From Ursus arctos (Eukaryota > Chordata > Mammalia > Carnivora > Ursidae): a stretch of DNA of 64,000 bases. Below, piece after piece: positions 12,903 through 25,215 of this stretch. The notes below the pieces were generated by a model. It ran no database searches and was not told where the DNA came from. It saw only the letters and a list, made by a program, of their open reading frames with translations. The DNA is taken from positions 20,829,501-20,893,500 of the forward strand of contig NW_026622841.1 in NCBI RefSeq assembly GCF_023065955.2. The letters are read 5' to 3'. The translations under genes and the position numbers were made by a program. The stretch's first letter is position 1; each line of letters starts with the position of its first letter.

Positions 12903-13672
12903 TTTTTCAGCTTTGTTAAGGTATACTTAATACACCAAAATTGGACATATTTAATGTATTCGTTTTGATGAGTTTGGACACATGCATACATTCAGGAGAC
13001 CATCACCACAAGCAAGGTAATAAACATATCCACCATTTCCAAAATATTTCTCGAGTCCTCTTTTTTTTTTTTTTTGGTAATGGTAGAAACACTTAGCATG
13101 AGATCTACTTTCTTAACAATTTTTAATTGTTTTAATTAATACAATATTGTTGTATAGCAGATCTCTAGAATTTATTCCTGTTGTATAACTGTCACTTTAT
13201 ACCCATTGAACAACTTCCCATTTCACCCACCCCTTCTCCCCTGGCAACCACCATTCTATTCTCTGCTTTCATGAGTTTGACTATTCTAGATAGCTCATAT
13301 CATATAAAAGAAATCATGCGGTATTTGTCCATCTGTGACTGCCTTATTTCACTTAGCATAACATCTTCCAGGTCCATCTATGTTGTTGCAAATGGCAGGC
13401 TTTCCTTATTTTTTTAAGATTGAATAATATTCCATTGTGTATCTATATATACCACATTTTCTTTATCTATTTGTCTGTCAGTGGACATTTGAATTGTTTG
13501 TCTTATCTTGGCTGCTGTGAATAGTGCTACAATGAACATGTGAGTGCAGATACCTGTTCTAGTTCCTGATTTTAATTCTTTTGGATATGTTCCCAGGTGC
13601 GGGATAGCTGGATCATATGGCAGTTCTATTTTTAATTTTTTGAAGAATCTCCATACTGTTTTCAACATAGTG
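12903..13672 (-). mobile_element. L1 LINE fragment, L1M-type, antisense to plus
   Basis: The plus strand gives the inverse of an old L1 3' region: 'acaccaaaattggacat', 'ctggcaaccaccattctat', 'gagtttgactattctaga', 'tcttccaggtccatctatgttgttgcaaat', 'gtggacatttgaattgttt' and 'agctggatcatatggcag'. These lie in the usual order for an L1 3' end read backwards. It has many stops and no coding function. It is transcribed in sense with DCC. Confidence 0.85.
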
Positions 13673-13784
13673 GTTGTTGTCAAAGTTCATGTTGGTGTTA
13701 TTGTTGTAAATGTTAAAATTGTTTTAATACCAATGATCTTTTACAGATTCATATGATAGCCAGAGTCATTCACAATACAGCGAG

Positions 13785-13930
13785 CTAAAGATGACAATAT
13801 TGTGTAGTCCAATGAGGGCATAACTAGGAGTTGAAATGCTTACAGTCTAGTTGGTAGATCTTAGCAATGTCACTCTTCAGATCTCAGTTACCTCTTCTGC
13901 AAAACAAGGGCTGTGCATGAGATGAATGGT
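13785..13930 (+). repeat. MIR SINE fragment
   Basis: 'agatcttagcaatgtcactct', then 'cagatctcagttacctcttctgcaaaac', resembles the MIR 'cctcagtttcctcatctgtaaaa' core. Short and diverged. Confidence 0.5.
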
Positions 13931-15461
13931 GTATTTCCCACTGTTTGTCAGGGACTATAGTTCAATCTCAACATGTATGTGGGATGGGCATGTGTGTGTA
14001 TGCTTGTGCCTGTATGTATGGATGCTTGTGGATGTGTGTTTCGTAGCTGCTTCTAAGTATAATTTTATTCAAAAAAAGTATGGTGTAAGTAGCAATGCTT
14101 TTCTTAGCTGTTAAAAAATATATTGTTGAAGGCAGATTGTCTTCTGCCTGTTTCTATCCCCAATACTAAGTGCCTTCAATCTCTGTAATTCTGTTCTATT
14201 TCTAATTTTATAGGACTTATGGTAAGAGATGGTGCATTATTCAAAGAATATAATTTCCCTTTATTCCCCTAATGTTAACCTTGTTGTAAAATTCTATGCT
14301 ATTGTTTCATTTTTCAGTCCATAAAATACCGATACATGCTTATCATTATGTTTATTCTATATTGCCATGAAACATAAGAAAACTCTTTAATTCAATTCAA
14401 ACCAACCTTCTCTGAAGAGCACTCAAAAATTAAAAACAACACTTTGAAATTTAGTTGACATGGGATCCCACAATGAAACTGATAGCAGTGATTTAAAATC
14501 CTTGTTATAACTCTGAATTACGTTGTTATTGCAGATGCCTCATTATCCTAGTAAAAAACGCATACAACAAAAACACCTAGCAGAAAGAAGATTATAAAAA
14601 AAAATGCTTGAGTCTCTACACCTGAATATTTATATCATCCAAATAAAGCATTCTGGCATTTCCAATTTTCTAATAGACAAATCAATATATTCACATATCT
14701 TAAAGGTATTGGAAACATGGGGTCAAATCCTTACATTGTAAAGTACTGTAGATTCATACAGAAAATCAATTACTTCTGCGAACTAGAAATTGCATAAATT
14801 ACTAAATATATCCTGGGGACAAGTTAAAACCACAGTCAGTCTACCAGTGTGTAGTACTTTCTGGCCGCTTGATACCTTGTAGCACTGAAGACATTCCCAC
14901 AACATCTAGAAATGCAACAGGCATTACCGAAGTTGGGTCACACATCAGGGGAGAGTAAGGCAGAGGCTCTGCAAAACTTGCTTTTAATGTTTTAAGGATA
15001 TGAGACTATTCCCTGAAGACTTTTATTTCTTCATTTCAAATTAAAAATGGAGTCTGTGTGACTTTGTTTTATAATAAATATCATGTAAACTTACAAACAT
15101 AACTGCCCAGATTGTTTGTCTTCCCAAATTCACTTTATAATTATTGAAATGAAGAAGGATCAGTATGAATGAGGGATTCAAATTTGGAGTTCAGATTCGT
15201 ACAAATCTATAAAAATGGGAATGGGCATTTGTGAGCTATTCTAATAACAAGCTAATTAATTCACCCTATTTCTTTGCTTTTGGCCAGAATGGTATTAAAC
15301 CAGAGTGGTAATGGGTTACATCTCATGCTAATTAAAAGCTCAAATTGTCTGATATATTTTAGATGAATTAAAATATAGGACTGAATTACTTATTTTTGAA
15401 TAAAGTTTATTAAAGAATATAATTAAAAATGATTGTCCTTGAGAGGAAAAATAAAGGGAGT
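13931..15461. other. intronic DNA, nothing identified
   Basis: A TG-rich patch at 13980-14030 is the only visible structure. No exon, RNA gene or confident repeat was seen. Confidence 0.45.
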
Positions 15462-15772
15462 CTGTAGCGAGCTGAATAGCGTCCACCTCAAAACTCTTGT
15501 ATACCTGGAACTTCAGAATGTGACCTTACTTAGAAATAGAATCTTTATGAATACAAGCAGTTAAGAATCTTGAGATGAAACCATCCTGGATTTAAAGCGG
15601 GGTCTATCCAATGAGTGATGTCCTTATGCAGAGATAGGAGAGGCATATCTACAAGCCAAGGAATGACAAGGATTGCCAGCGACCACCAGAGGTTAGGAAA
15701 GAAACATGGATGAGTTCTCTCTTAGAACCTCCAGCAGGAACCAACTTGCTCACACCTTTATTTCAGACTTTT
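15462..15772 (+). mobile_element. MLT1-type LTR fragment
   Basis: Forward MLT1-like order: 'gctgaatagcgtccacctc', 'gtatacctggaacttcagaatgtgacctta', 'cttgagatgaaaccatcctgg', 'gccaaggaatgacaagg', 'cctccagcaggaacc'. The 3' part is lost after a T-run at about 15768. Confidence 0.65.
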
Positions 15773-16139
15773 TTTTTTTTTAAATGATTTCACTTTCTGT
15801 AGAGTGAAGATCCTAAAAGTTTGTATGTTTAGGGCATCAAAATATCTGTTTGATAATACTGAGTTGAATGTATTAAATTCCATTTGCCACAAATATTGTA
15901 AATACTAAGCAGTTCATACCAGCAGTTTCTTCTGGCCATGTGGCTACTATTTTTCATTTATTTTCTGGATCACTCGCCATTTAGCTGTTCAGTGGGCATA
16001 GAATTGGCTTTACTGGTAGGAATTTTCAATTTTGGCAACCAAAAGTCATAATATAACATTAGAGTCTTGACATTTTGTTTTTCACTTTATATATACAATT
16101 TTAAAATACATATTTTATTGTTGTTACAAATAAGTAACA

Positions 16140-16920
16140 ATCACTATCAATATTTTGGTATACATATATTACTCTAAATATTTTCCTACAAATTCATATT
16201 TTTTTATTTATAAATATGAATTCACACATTAATGTTGGTTTAAAGTCTAGTTATTCACGTAACAGTATGTTTTAAATATTTAACATGCGATTCAGTATTT
16301 TTACATTATATCATTTTCAATAGATATACAGTATTCCATGATATGATTTTGATGAATTTTTTTAGGTAACTGCCTATATTTGGATACTTGAGGTCTCTTC
16401 TTCTTATAATTTGCTATTAAAGTAACAATGCACTGACTATGCTTATAGTTAAAAACTTTGCAGAAAATATGGCTGCAGAATGGAATAAATTCCTAGTAGG
16501 AAACTTAGATCATGCATCTATGAAGATCTCTCTCTCACACACACACATATTTACACCTGTCTATAACACATATCTCCACATTGCTTTCCAGAGAGAGTCT
16601 AGAATCTTCTGGCCCACAGCAGTACATGAGTATTTATTATTTCTCTCATATGCTTTCCAGAACAGGGTATCATCATTCATTTATATCTTTATTACTTTAA
16701 TCAAAAGAAAATGCTAACTCATTTTTGTTTCAATTTGCATTTCTCTACTAATGAGTTTGAACATTTTGTCATGCATATTGTCTATTTATAGTTCTATAAA
16801 TTGAGTATTCAATCCTTAGTTTTTCAATCAGAACACTCATCCTTTAATTATTGTATAAAAATTTTATTTTATATTTTTAACCTTTTCCATTTGAGAAGGA
16901 AAATAAATTTAGAAAATGGT
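16140..16920 (-). mobile_element. L1 LINE fragment, old (L1ME/L1MC-like)
   Basis: The plus strand holds 'ttgctattaaagtaacaatgc', 'tggaataaattcctagtagg', 'ttgctttccagagagagtct', 'gcatttctctactaatgagtttgaacattttgtcatg' and 'attgtctatttatagttct' in order. This is the inverse of the 3' untranslated region of old L1 elements. The 92-codon plus frame at 16439-16717 is a by-product. Confidence 0.65.
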
Positions 16921-16963
16921 TTCAGGGCTTCCAATGCCAATATCCACTAAAAAATAAGGCATG

Positions 16964-17069
16964 GTGCTTGCTCCAGCAGCACACATACTAAAACTGGAAT
17001 GATCTTGGAGAAGATTAGCATGGCCCTGTATGAGGATGACTTGCAAATTCGTGAAGCATTACACATTTT
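16964..17069 (+). pseudogene. RNU6 pseudogene: U6 snRNA pseudogene
   Basis: A 106-bp, full-length U6-like sequence: start GTGCTTGCTCCAGCAGCACA, middle 'agaagattagcatggcc', and 3' part 'gcaaattcgtgaagc' ending in TTTT. Functional U6 is the catalytic RNA of the spliceosome. This copy carries many substitutions, including loss of the invariant ACAGAGA box (here 'cttggaga'), and lacks an obvious upstream PSE/TATA promoter, so it should be inactive. It is joined without a gap to an L1 3' end at 17070, pointing to L1 retrotransposition rather than gene duplication. Confidence 0.9.
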
Positions 17070-17290
17070 GTATGATATACATCAAAATTTTAAGAAAGTA
17101 GATCCTAAGAGTTCTAATCACATGGAATTTTTTTTTCTTTTTCTTGTATCTATCTGAGATAATGGCTGCTAACTAAACTGATGGTGGCAATAATTTCACA
17201 ATAAACACAAGTCAAACCATTACGTTGTATACCTTAAACTTACACAGCAACATATGACAATCATACCTCAATAAAACTGGGGGGAAAAGG
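17070..17290 (+). mobile_element. L1 3' end joined to the U6 copy
   Basis: Follows the U6 sequence directly. 'gataatggctgctaactaaactgatggtggcaata', 'ccttaaacttacacagcaac' and the end 'acctcaataaaactgg' match the 3' end of L1MA/L1MB-type elements, including their AATAAA-type end. There is no long A tail left, only 'ggggggaaaa'. AAGGCATG just before the U6 copy and AAGGCTTG after the L1 end may be an eroded target duplication for the whole chimera. Confidence 0.75.
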
Positions 17291-17889
17291 CTTGGATATA
17301 ATTATCCTTAGAGGCTGTTCTTCTAGTCTAATATTATATCTTGGGAATTATACTAAAAAGTTTTCAGCAAGGTTTTTTCAATCTTGCTATTTCTTTTAAA
17401 ATAAACTACACGTCATACTAAGTATCCCATTGAGCACATACGCTTCACCTCAACTTAAGTTATTGTTACCTTCTTCCCGTAATCACATCAGGAAAAAAGA
17501 CACAGGATCTTGGCTTTTCTAAGCTGTTTAAATGATGTGGTAGAATGCCATAACTTTCTCTTACAGGCAATAATACCTGCCTAAGCGATTTTGTACAGAT
17601 ATAGAACAAGTAATGTGATTGACAACCTACCTTGGAAGCATTCTCACCATTATGCTAAAATTTTATAGGCATAAAAGAAAAAAAACAAACCTGAAGGGGG
17701 GGGGGAACAGGTTTTGATCAGGTCTCAGAGTGTGGGCTGAACAAGTAGCTTACGATGGATGTGTTGTGTGTGTGTACACACTATGATTTCAAATGGAAAT
17801 TTACTGAGTATTTGGTATAGAGAAAGGAGTAAAAAAGGGTTTACTTTCTTCTTTTCTCATCTGCAGTGATACTTTATCTATTAGCTGTA
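17291..17889. other. intronic DNA, nothing identified
   Basis: Contains a 10-G run at about 17697-17706 and a short TG run near 17764. No gene or confident repeat was seen. Confidence 0.45.
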
Positions 17890-18480
17890 AGTTATGAGTT
17901 TCAGTTTGTATATTTTCCTGGACCCAGTTTATGTGCCATTCCAGATTTGCTCAGCTTCACCCACCAGTTCTGATCATGAGCCACTGCCATGTGCTTTGCT
18001 TCCCAAGTCCCTGGCAATAGTTATGCTCTTCTTAGAGCTAAAGAGCCCTCTTGAGTCCTGTTGCTACCCTAGACCAAGGAACCACCACATAAAGTACTTA
18101 CTGACAAGGGGAGAATTCCATGTTTGCATACTCACCAGATGCTCTGACTTCTTAGGTGCTGTTTGGGGATACAGAATAGATAACAGCCTATTGGTGGACT
18201 TTGACCAGTGACAGGCTTCCAATCCAGCCACTGACTCTGATACATAGTACTTCATGTGGCCTCTCAGGAGACACCCCGGGAGGCCAAGCAAACTCTGTGT
18301 TTGCTCTGAACTTGTGGCCAGCTCAATGATATGCCACCATCATTGATTTTTCTTCTCTCCTGCTCACTTTCTTTGTTCCCTCACTGGTGCTTTCCTGGGC
18401 TTGCACCCCCCAGAGGCACTGCCTTGAAAGCATACTTCAGACTCTCTTTTCTAGGAACCTGGCTTGACATGAATTAAGGC
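17890..18480 (+). repeat. possible ancient LTR-like repeat
   Basis: A less AT-rich block whose right side ('ttgttccctcactggtgctttcctgggcttg', 'aaagcatacttcagactct', 'ctaggaacctggcttgaca') resembles the end of mammalian LTR consensus sequences. I cannot assign a family. The overlapping frames of 105 (plus) and 75 (minus) codons show no domain. It could equally be unique intron. Confidence 0.3.
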
Positions 18481-18965
18481 TTTCAAGAGTTAAAATAATC
18501 CCATGATTATTCATTTTATGAAATAAATCACATATTCTCTAAATACTGCACAGAAACTGCGTCCAATTTTCATAAAGAAGCTTGACTTACTATGAGCTCC
18601 ACCAGTATTTGCTACCAAAGTGAATTTACTTTTATGTTTATGGAAAGTAGAATAATCTGTTTATTTCCCAAACTACCGTTCTCCAAATTTTCCAACCCCA
18701 TCCTCACTGCTGGGGATTAGGGGAAGAGAGATCAAAGCAACCTAAACTTGGAACCATTTGATTTGATGGTTTTTTAAAGTTATTAGTTAAAAAGTTAAAA
18801 GTTATTTGACAAGTGGAGCTGTTGTTGAATCAGCAATGCTGAGAAGCTAATATGGATTAAAAAAAATCTGATACATTTATTAAGATGATGATCCAGAAGC
18901 AACATCTGCTCTGAAAGCATTATAGAGAATATAAAGGTTATTCTTGTTCAGACCAATAAATGTCA

Positions 18966-20129
<1,164 letters not shown>

Positions 20130-21478
20130 CAGCTTTTTAGGACATATTTCATTTTAATGTAAACCAACAATTTAAGACTATCAGACATTTTAAAAAAAGC
20201 CTTTACTCTAAAAGACAGAGGAAAAATACATAGCAAAATGGCCCTTGAAGGAAACAGAATGCTGTTTCTGCTTAGAGCAGAGAAAGGATTCAAAAAGCTG
20301 TCTTTAATACCTAGATAATCTAAGAGAAGACATTACATCTGTGAAAAGAATAAAAATACAGAAAAAAATAAAAGATTTTAAAAAAATATTATAACATTTA
20401 TAATTTGGTTGCACCAGTTAAATATTCAATAAATAAGTTGGAAGATAAATTAAAAGAAATCTCCTAAAATTCAGTGGGGGAAAAAAAAAAGATGATCATA
20501 GAAATTTGGAGAGAAAAGATAAGAAATTAGAAGTTTAATGCATAATTTCCAACATCCAACTAATAAGATGAAATAATGAAAAAAATAGGAAAAATAGAAG
20601 GCAGAAAATTACCAAAGAACAAAAACAAAAACAAAACACCTTTCCCCCAATAAAAACCTTGCAGAACTGGAAGATTTGAGACTTTAGTCTAAAAGGGATT
20701 ATGGAATGTCTGACATCATGTGTGGGAAAAAAAAAACACAAAAAACTACATTAAGGCACATTACTGTGAAACACTAGAGCCTCAGGGGGAGAGAGGATCC
20801 AAAAGTTTCCAGAATGGAGGAAAAAAAAAAAAAAAAAGCAGGTCACATAAAAAATGATCAGGAGTAAAAATAGTAATAAGTAAGATTTCTCAACAACACT
20901 TCAAATTAGAAACAATAGAACAGTACTTATAAAATTCTAATCCTAAAAGATTCTAAACCTGAACTTCCAAGGCTATGCAAACAAATCATCAAGTATAAGA
21001 AAAATATAACACAAGTATAAGAATACATGCTTATACAAGTATAGGGACTTTTCAGAAATACATGGTTTCAAAGATATCCATCTGGATTCCCTTTATCGGG
21101 AGACTAATGAGGGTATGCTTTGGGAAAATGAAGAGTGCAAACACAGAGAAAAAGATATGAAATCCAAGAAATAGAGACTCCAAAAGAGAAAAAAAATGGA
21201 ATTCTCAGGAATACAGTAAAGAAATTTTTAATATAAGATTGGATATAATGAGACATAAACTGAAAAGAGTACATACTGTGTAATTCTGTTCAGATGAAGT
21301 TCAAGAATAGGCAAAACTAATTTATAGTAATACAAAGCAGACCAGCAGTTGCCCATGGCAGTTGTACTGGGGGACTGACTGGCTATGGGAAGAAGGAGAC
21401 TCTTCAGTGTGGTGGAAACATTCTGCATCTTTATTTTACGTTTGTTACATGGGTGGATACAATTGTCAAAATATATCA
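20130..21478 (+). mobile_element. old L1 LINE 3' region (L1ME/HAL1-like)
   Basis: A-rich block with old-L1 landmarks: 'aaagtttccagaatggagg' followed by 'gcaggtcacataaaa', 'tttctcaacaacacttcaaattagaaacaatagaa', 'atccaagaaatagagactcc', 'gaattctcaggaatacag', then the 3' end 'ctaatttatagtaatacaaagcagaccagcagttgcc' and 'acatgggtggatacaattgtcaaaatatatca'. It has many indels and no coding capacity. The left limit is approximate. Confidence 0.65.
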
Positions 21479-22066
21479 TTATGGGGTGAATTGTGCCCCT
21501 GTTCTAAATTTACATGTTGAAGTTTATTTATTTATTTTTTTTTTAAAGATTTTATTTATTTATTCGACAGAGATAGAGACAGCCAGCGAGAGAGGGAACA
21601 CAAGCAGGGGGAGTGGGAGAGGAAGAAGCAGGCTCATAGCGGAGGAGCCTGATGTGGGGCTCGATCCCATAATGCCGGGATCACGCCCTGAGCCGAAGGC
21701 AGACGCTTAACCGCTGTGCCACCCAGGCGCCCCTACATGTTGAAGTTTAAATCCCCAATACCTCAGATTCTGAGTGTATTTGGAGGTAGGGACTTTGAAG
21801 AAATCATTAGGTTAAATGAGGTCAATTAGCATGGGACCTAATCTAATCTGACTGGTGTCATTATAAGAAATGGAGATTTGGAGACACACACAGAAGAAGA
21901 CCATGTAAAGACAGTGGAAGAAGAGAGCCATTTATAAGTCAAGGAGAGAGGACTTGGAAAAAATAACTCTGCTGATACCTTGAACTCTAAGAAAACAACT
22001 ATCTGGGTTTGTTTAGGTTTCCTCATCTGTGGTGTTTGCTATGGCAGCTGTAGTGAAATAATACAA
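21479..22066 (+). mobile_element. MLT1/MST-type LTR, split by a SINE
   Basis: Starts 'tatggggtgaattgtgcccc' and is broken at 21526. It resumes at 21734 with 'gttgaagtttaaatccccaatacctcag', 'gagtgtatttggaggtagggac', 'attaggttaaatgaggtcaatt', 'ataagaaatggagatttggagacacaca' and 'gaccatgtaaagacag'. It ends near 'ggcagctgtagtgaaataatacaa'. This is the standard MaLR LTR order. Confidence 0.85.
21527..21733 (-). mobile_element. SINEC, well preserved
   Basis: Inverse copy with a T-rich tail on the left and 'ccacccaggcgcccc' at the right end. Perfect 16-base target duplication TACATGTTGAAGTTTA at 21511-21526 and 21734-21749. The 'gacagccagcgagagaggg' and 'ccataatgccgggatcacg' segments are the longer-body subfamily also found at 6561-6837 and 56239-56438. 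The 85-codon frame at 21453-21710 is translated SINE. Confidence 0.97.
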
Positions 22067-22437
22067 TCATAGAAATAAACATTGAAGATGTGTGCATTTC
22101 ACTTTAATTTTAATTACACCTCCAAGAAGAAGTAGGACTAGAATGAAAATGAAGAGGAGGAGAAGGAAGAGTAGGAGGAGAAAACTAGGAAGAAGATTGG
22201 TGAAGGAGAATAGGGATGGACATGTACAAGACTGCTAAATCCTGACATAAAAATAAATCAGCAGGTGATATCTAAAACTGGTGAATTAAAGCTAAGGAAT
22301 TAAGGAACAGCTACCTGAGCACATTATTGAAAACCATGAAGGTAAATCCCAAAAAAGAAAGAGTGATGAACGTGGGAGTCTGGAGGGAAAAATTATTTTT
22401 GAAAAAATAATGTGCATGTAATACTTAGATGAACATT
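22067..22437. other. intronic DNA with a purine-rich tract
   Basis: Bases about 22120-22215 are strongly purine-biased (GAAGAGGAGGAG-type). Nothing else is recognised. Confidence 0.5.
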
Positions 22438-22447
22438 TAAATTAATT

Positions 22448-22635
22448 ATTTTTTAAGATTTTATTTATTTATTTAGTGAGTGGGTGAACGGGCAGAGGAA
22501 GAAGGAGAAAGAGAATCTCAAGCAGACTCCGTGCTGAGCATGGAGCCCGTTTGGCGGGGGGGCTCCATCTCAAGACTCTGACTTGAGCTGACATCAAGAG
22601 TTGGACACTTGACCGACTGAACCACCCAGGCCCCC
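22448..22635 (-). mobile_element. SINEC, older copy
   Basis: Inverse copy: 'ttttttaagattttatttatttatt' tail, an 'agtgagtgggtgaacgggcagaggaag' body unlike the young subfamily, and the head 'gactgaaccacccaggccccc'. Target duplication TAAATTAATT at 22438-22447 and 22636-22645. Confidence 0.88.
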
Positions 22636-22979
22636 TAAATTAATTTTTAAAATAAACATACACAGTTGTTCTTTTGAGGTGGTAGAAATAAATGAGTATC
22701 AGAAAGAGGCCAGACACAAAGTCAGGGAATGGATTTCTAAGTCCCTGCCACAACCACAGGAACACTGTGGTATTGTTTCAATCACGTGGAAGTGCGGAAG
22801 TGTAGCAGAGGCAGGGCAGTATTCTCCAGGGAGACTGAAGTCTTAGCCTCTTCTTTTAGATTACTACAAATTAGCTATCGCTCTACAAATGACTAAGTGC
22901 CTTTGTTAAAATATTTAAAAAATTACGTAAAGTCAGTTACCGGCTAAGCATTTTTAAAATGTCAATGACATGCCAACTA

Positions 22980-23832
22980 CAGTCGGTTCTCACAATTTGC
23001 AGTAGCCATGTTCCATAACATTGCCACAAACACTGAATTTGTAAATATGGTAATATTGCTCCTAGGGAAAATACATGGGTGTCTGGGTGACTCAGTCATT
23101 AAGCGTCTGCCTTCTGCTCAGGTCATGATCTCAGCGTTCTGGGATGGAGCCCCACATCAGGCTCCCTGCTCAGCAAGAAGCCTACTTCTTCCTCTCCCAC
23201 TCCCCCTGCTTGTGTTCCCTCTCTCACTGGCTGTCTCTCTCTCTGTCAAATAAATAAATAACATCTTTAAAAAAAATACAGGTTTAGGTTCTTACAAGTC
23301 TTTTTTTACAACACTTTTATCAACTCATCAATACATAACCTTGTTTTATGTATGTTTCTGCTTAAAGACATCTTATCTAATATTATTGTTGATACATTAA
23401 CATTGAACTCGTGGCCAATAGCACTATAACTCATGCCAGAATGAAGTTTATCTAACACATGGATTTTCTCCCTAAGGCACATCACAGTCTCTTGCAATAA
23501 GTGATACTACACAGCACTTCAGCATTATGCTTGGGGAGCATTTTAAATAGCAAAATCACCAACAGAAAGCAAAAGTAAACAAATAAATGCAAAAGTAAAC
23601 AAATAAATAAAAAAAAAGTGGCATTTATTTGACCACAAAAAGGACACTTGGTTACAATAAAAGAAGTGTTTCCTTGTTCAACCTCAGCTGGGAATGTGTG
23701 CTTCTGGAGATTACAATTGTTCCATGATTCAGTATGTGTGTAAGTCTGCAAATGACGGGGAGGGTATTGTGGGTGTTGATTTGGAGTTACCAATACATTC
23801 TGGCAAGTAGGTGAATCTGCAAATACAGACTG
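22980..23832 (-). mobile_element. Tigger-family DNA transposon, split by a SINE
   Basis: Ends are related inverted repeats: 'cagtcggttctcacaatttgcag' on the left and '...gaatctgcaaatacagactg' on the right. A TA dinucleotide precedes the left end (22978-22979). On the minus strand at about 23380-23470 a relic frame reads LREKIHVLDKLHSGMSYSAI then GHEFNVNVSTI. This is the helix-turn-helix (CENP-B/Jerky-type) DNA-binding segment at the start of pogo/Tigger transposases. The catalytic DDE region is absent, so this is an internally deleted relic. A SINE interrupts it at 23077-23272. Confidence 0.8.
23077..23272 (+). mobile_element. SINEC inserted in the Tigger element
   Basis: Starts 'gggtgtctgggtgactcagt', has the 'tctcccactccccctgcttgtg' body and ends 'aaataaataacatctttaaaaaa'. 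The flanks 'aaaatacatg' (left) and 'aaaatacagg' (right) are the likely target duplication. Confidence 0.9.
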
Positions 23833-24030
23833 AAAATAATAAGGATCAAGTGTAATTATATAACAAATACATTTTAATAATTTTAGAGGAACTTAGATAA
23901 ATAGAATTAATCTGATGATTTAAGTCAGAATATATCTGAAAGAGTATGACCCTACTGAGACAATTTATCTCACCCTCATTACGCTTAAAATGTGGCAAAC
24001 TAAATGCCACTCTTAAGAATAATTGTTAAT

Positions 24031-24290
24031 AATATTTTGTGTCCTTACTATAGACCCGGGAATGGTCTGAGCACCCTATATGTCCATGTCAGTTAGGTTT
24101 TTTATCCTCACAATGACCCTATGAGTTAAGGTCTGTTGTCACATTTTTTGTACAATCATATAAATTAGGATACAGATGGGTAAGTACCTTGAACCTATGT
24201 GGCCACCATGTGATAGAGGCAGTATTTGAACAGAGATCATATAATTTGAAGATGGGATTCTTTACTATTTAATATTGCCTCCCATGGGAG
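24031..24290 (-). repeat. MIR SINE
   Basis: Inverse MIR with clear landmarks: 'ttttatcctcacaatgaccctatgagtta', then 'ggatacagatgggtaagtacctt' and 'gaggcagtatttgaacagag'. One of the better preserved MIRs here. Confidence 0.75.
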
Positions 24291-24309
24291 TTCAAGAGGC
24301 TAGAGTCTA

Positions 24310-24780
24310 ATACATTCAATTATCACTCATTCAAAATATATTAACTGCATCTCTGCTGTGTAGCAAACACTTTCTTTGGAACTATAGAAACACCCAGATA
24401 AGTTATGGTATATCCATTCTGGCTTAGGAATAGATACATAAACTCAATGAAAACACAAAGTGTTAAATACTAAAACACAGAGTCCCAGAAAATAAAATGG
24501 AAATACAATAGAGGGAAAAATTAATTCTGTCTCACATGGTCAAGAATGACTTCCAATATGAATCAAGAAAAACTTCAAATATGAGTAGAACTTTATGGAG
24601 GGGTAGAAAAGATAAGACAAAGGGGATATTAAGAGCAAACTCAAGATGTCATGACAATGTACAGCACCTTCAAGTGAAGGTCAAGTAGTCCCTTAATGGC
24701 TAGAGCCAATGGGACATATAGGACAATGCAATGGAAAGATAGACCGGAAAAAAGTTAAAAGTCTTTTGGGACATGCCAAG
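24310..24780 (+). repeat. ancient interspersed repeat, family not assigned
   Basis: Reads like decayed text of a common mammalian repeat also seen at 27690-27950, 47580-47910 and 58390-58840 (acts like '...aggaatgacttcc..tgagtagaact..gataagacaaaggggatattaagagcaaactc'). I do not recall its name. Confidence 0.35.
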
Positions 24781-25059
24781 GAGACATATGTTAGATCAGT
24801 GTGCTCATTTAAGGCATTTGGCTAAAGAGACAAACTAGCAAATAAAATAGTTGTATAATGTCCCTGGACCCAAAAGAATACATAGCCTTAAATAACATAC
24901 ACTCACCTATCCCTTCTCTCCCCCACCTCCCCTCACACACATACATGCTCCTGAGTGGCTGTGTTCTTTGTTTTCAAGTGTTTTAGAAACTAGTAAAGAA
25001 AACCAGATTTGATGAAGAGTCATAACTTGTATTTATATTCCACTACTTATCTTACTTTT

Positions 25060-25215
25060 ATTTTTCAACGCTTCAAGGTAGCCATGACAGATATTATTAC
25101 TATTTTACAATTTGACAAAAGAGGAAATTGAGGCGCAGAGTTAAATGATGGACAGAAGTCATCTTGTACTATCACAGAAAGATCATCCAATGTTTGGGCC
25201 TAACATTTGTATTAC
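25060..25215 (-). repeat. MIR SINE fragment
   Basis: 'attactattttacaatttgacaaaagaggaaattgaggcgcagagttaaatgatgg' follows the inverse MIR core (in pieces: 'attttaca', 'gaggaaa(c)tgaggc', 'cagag(g)ttaa'). Confidence 0.7.

Noticed and set aside
16964..17069. Functional U6 snRNA gene
   Set aside because: The invariant ACAGAGA box is lost, many other positions are altered, there is no PSE/TATA upstream, and the copy is fused to L1.
21453..21710. Frames containing SERGNTSRGSGRGRSRL, repeated at several places
   Set aside because: The same peptide recurs at about 6700, 9050, 21600 and 56300 because it is translated SINE, not a protein family.
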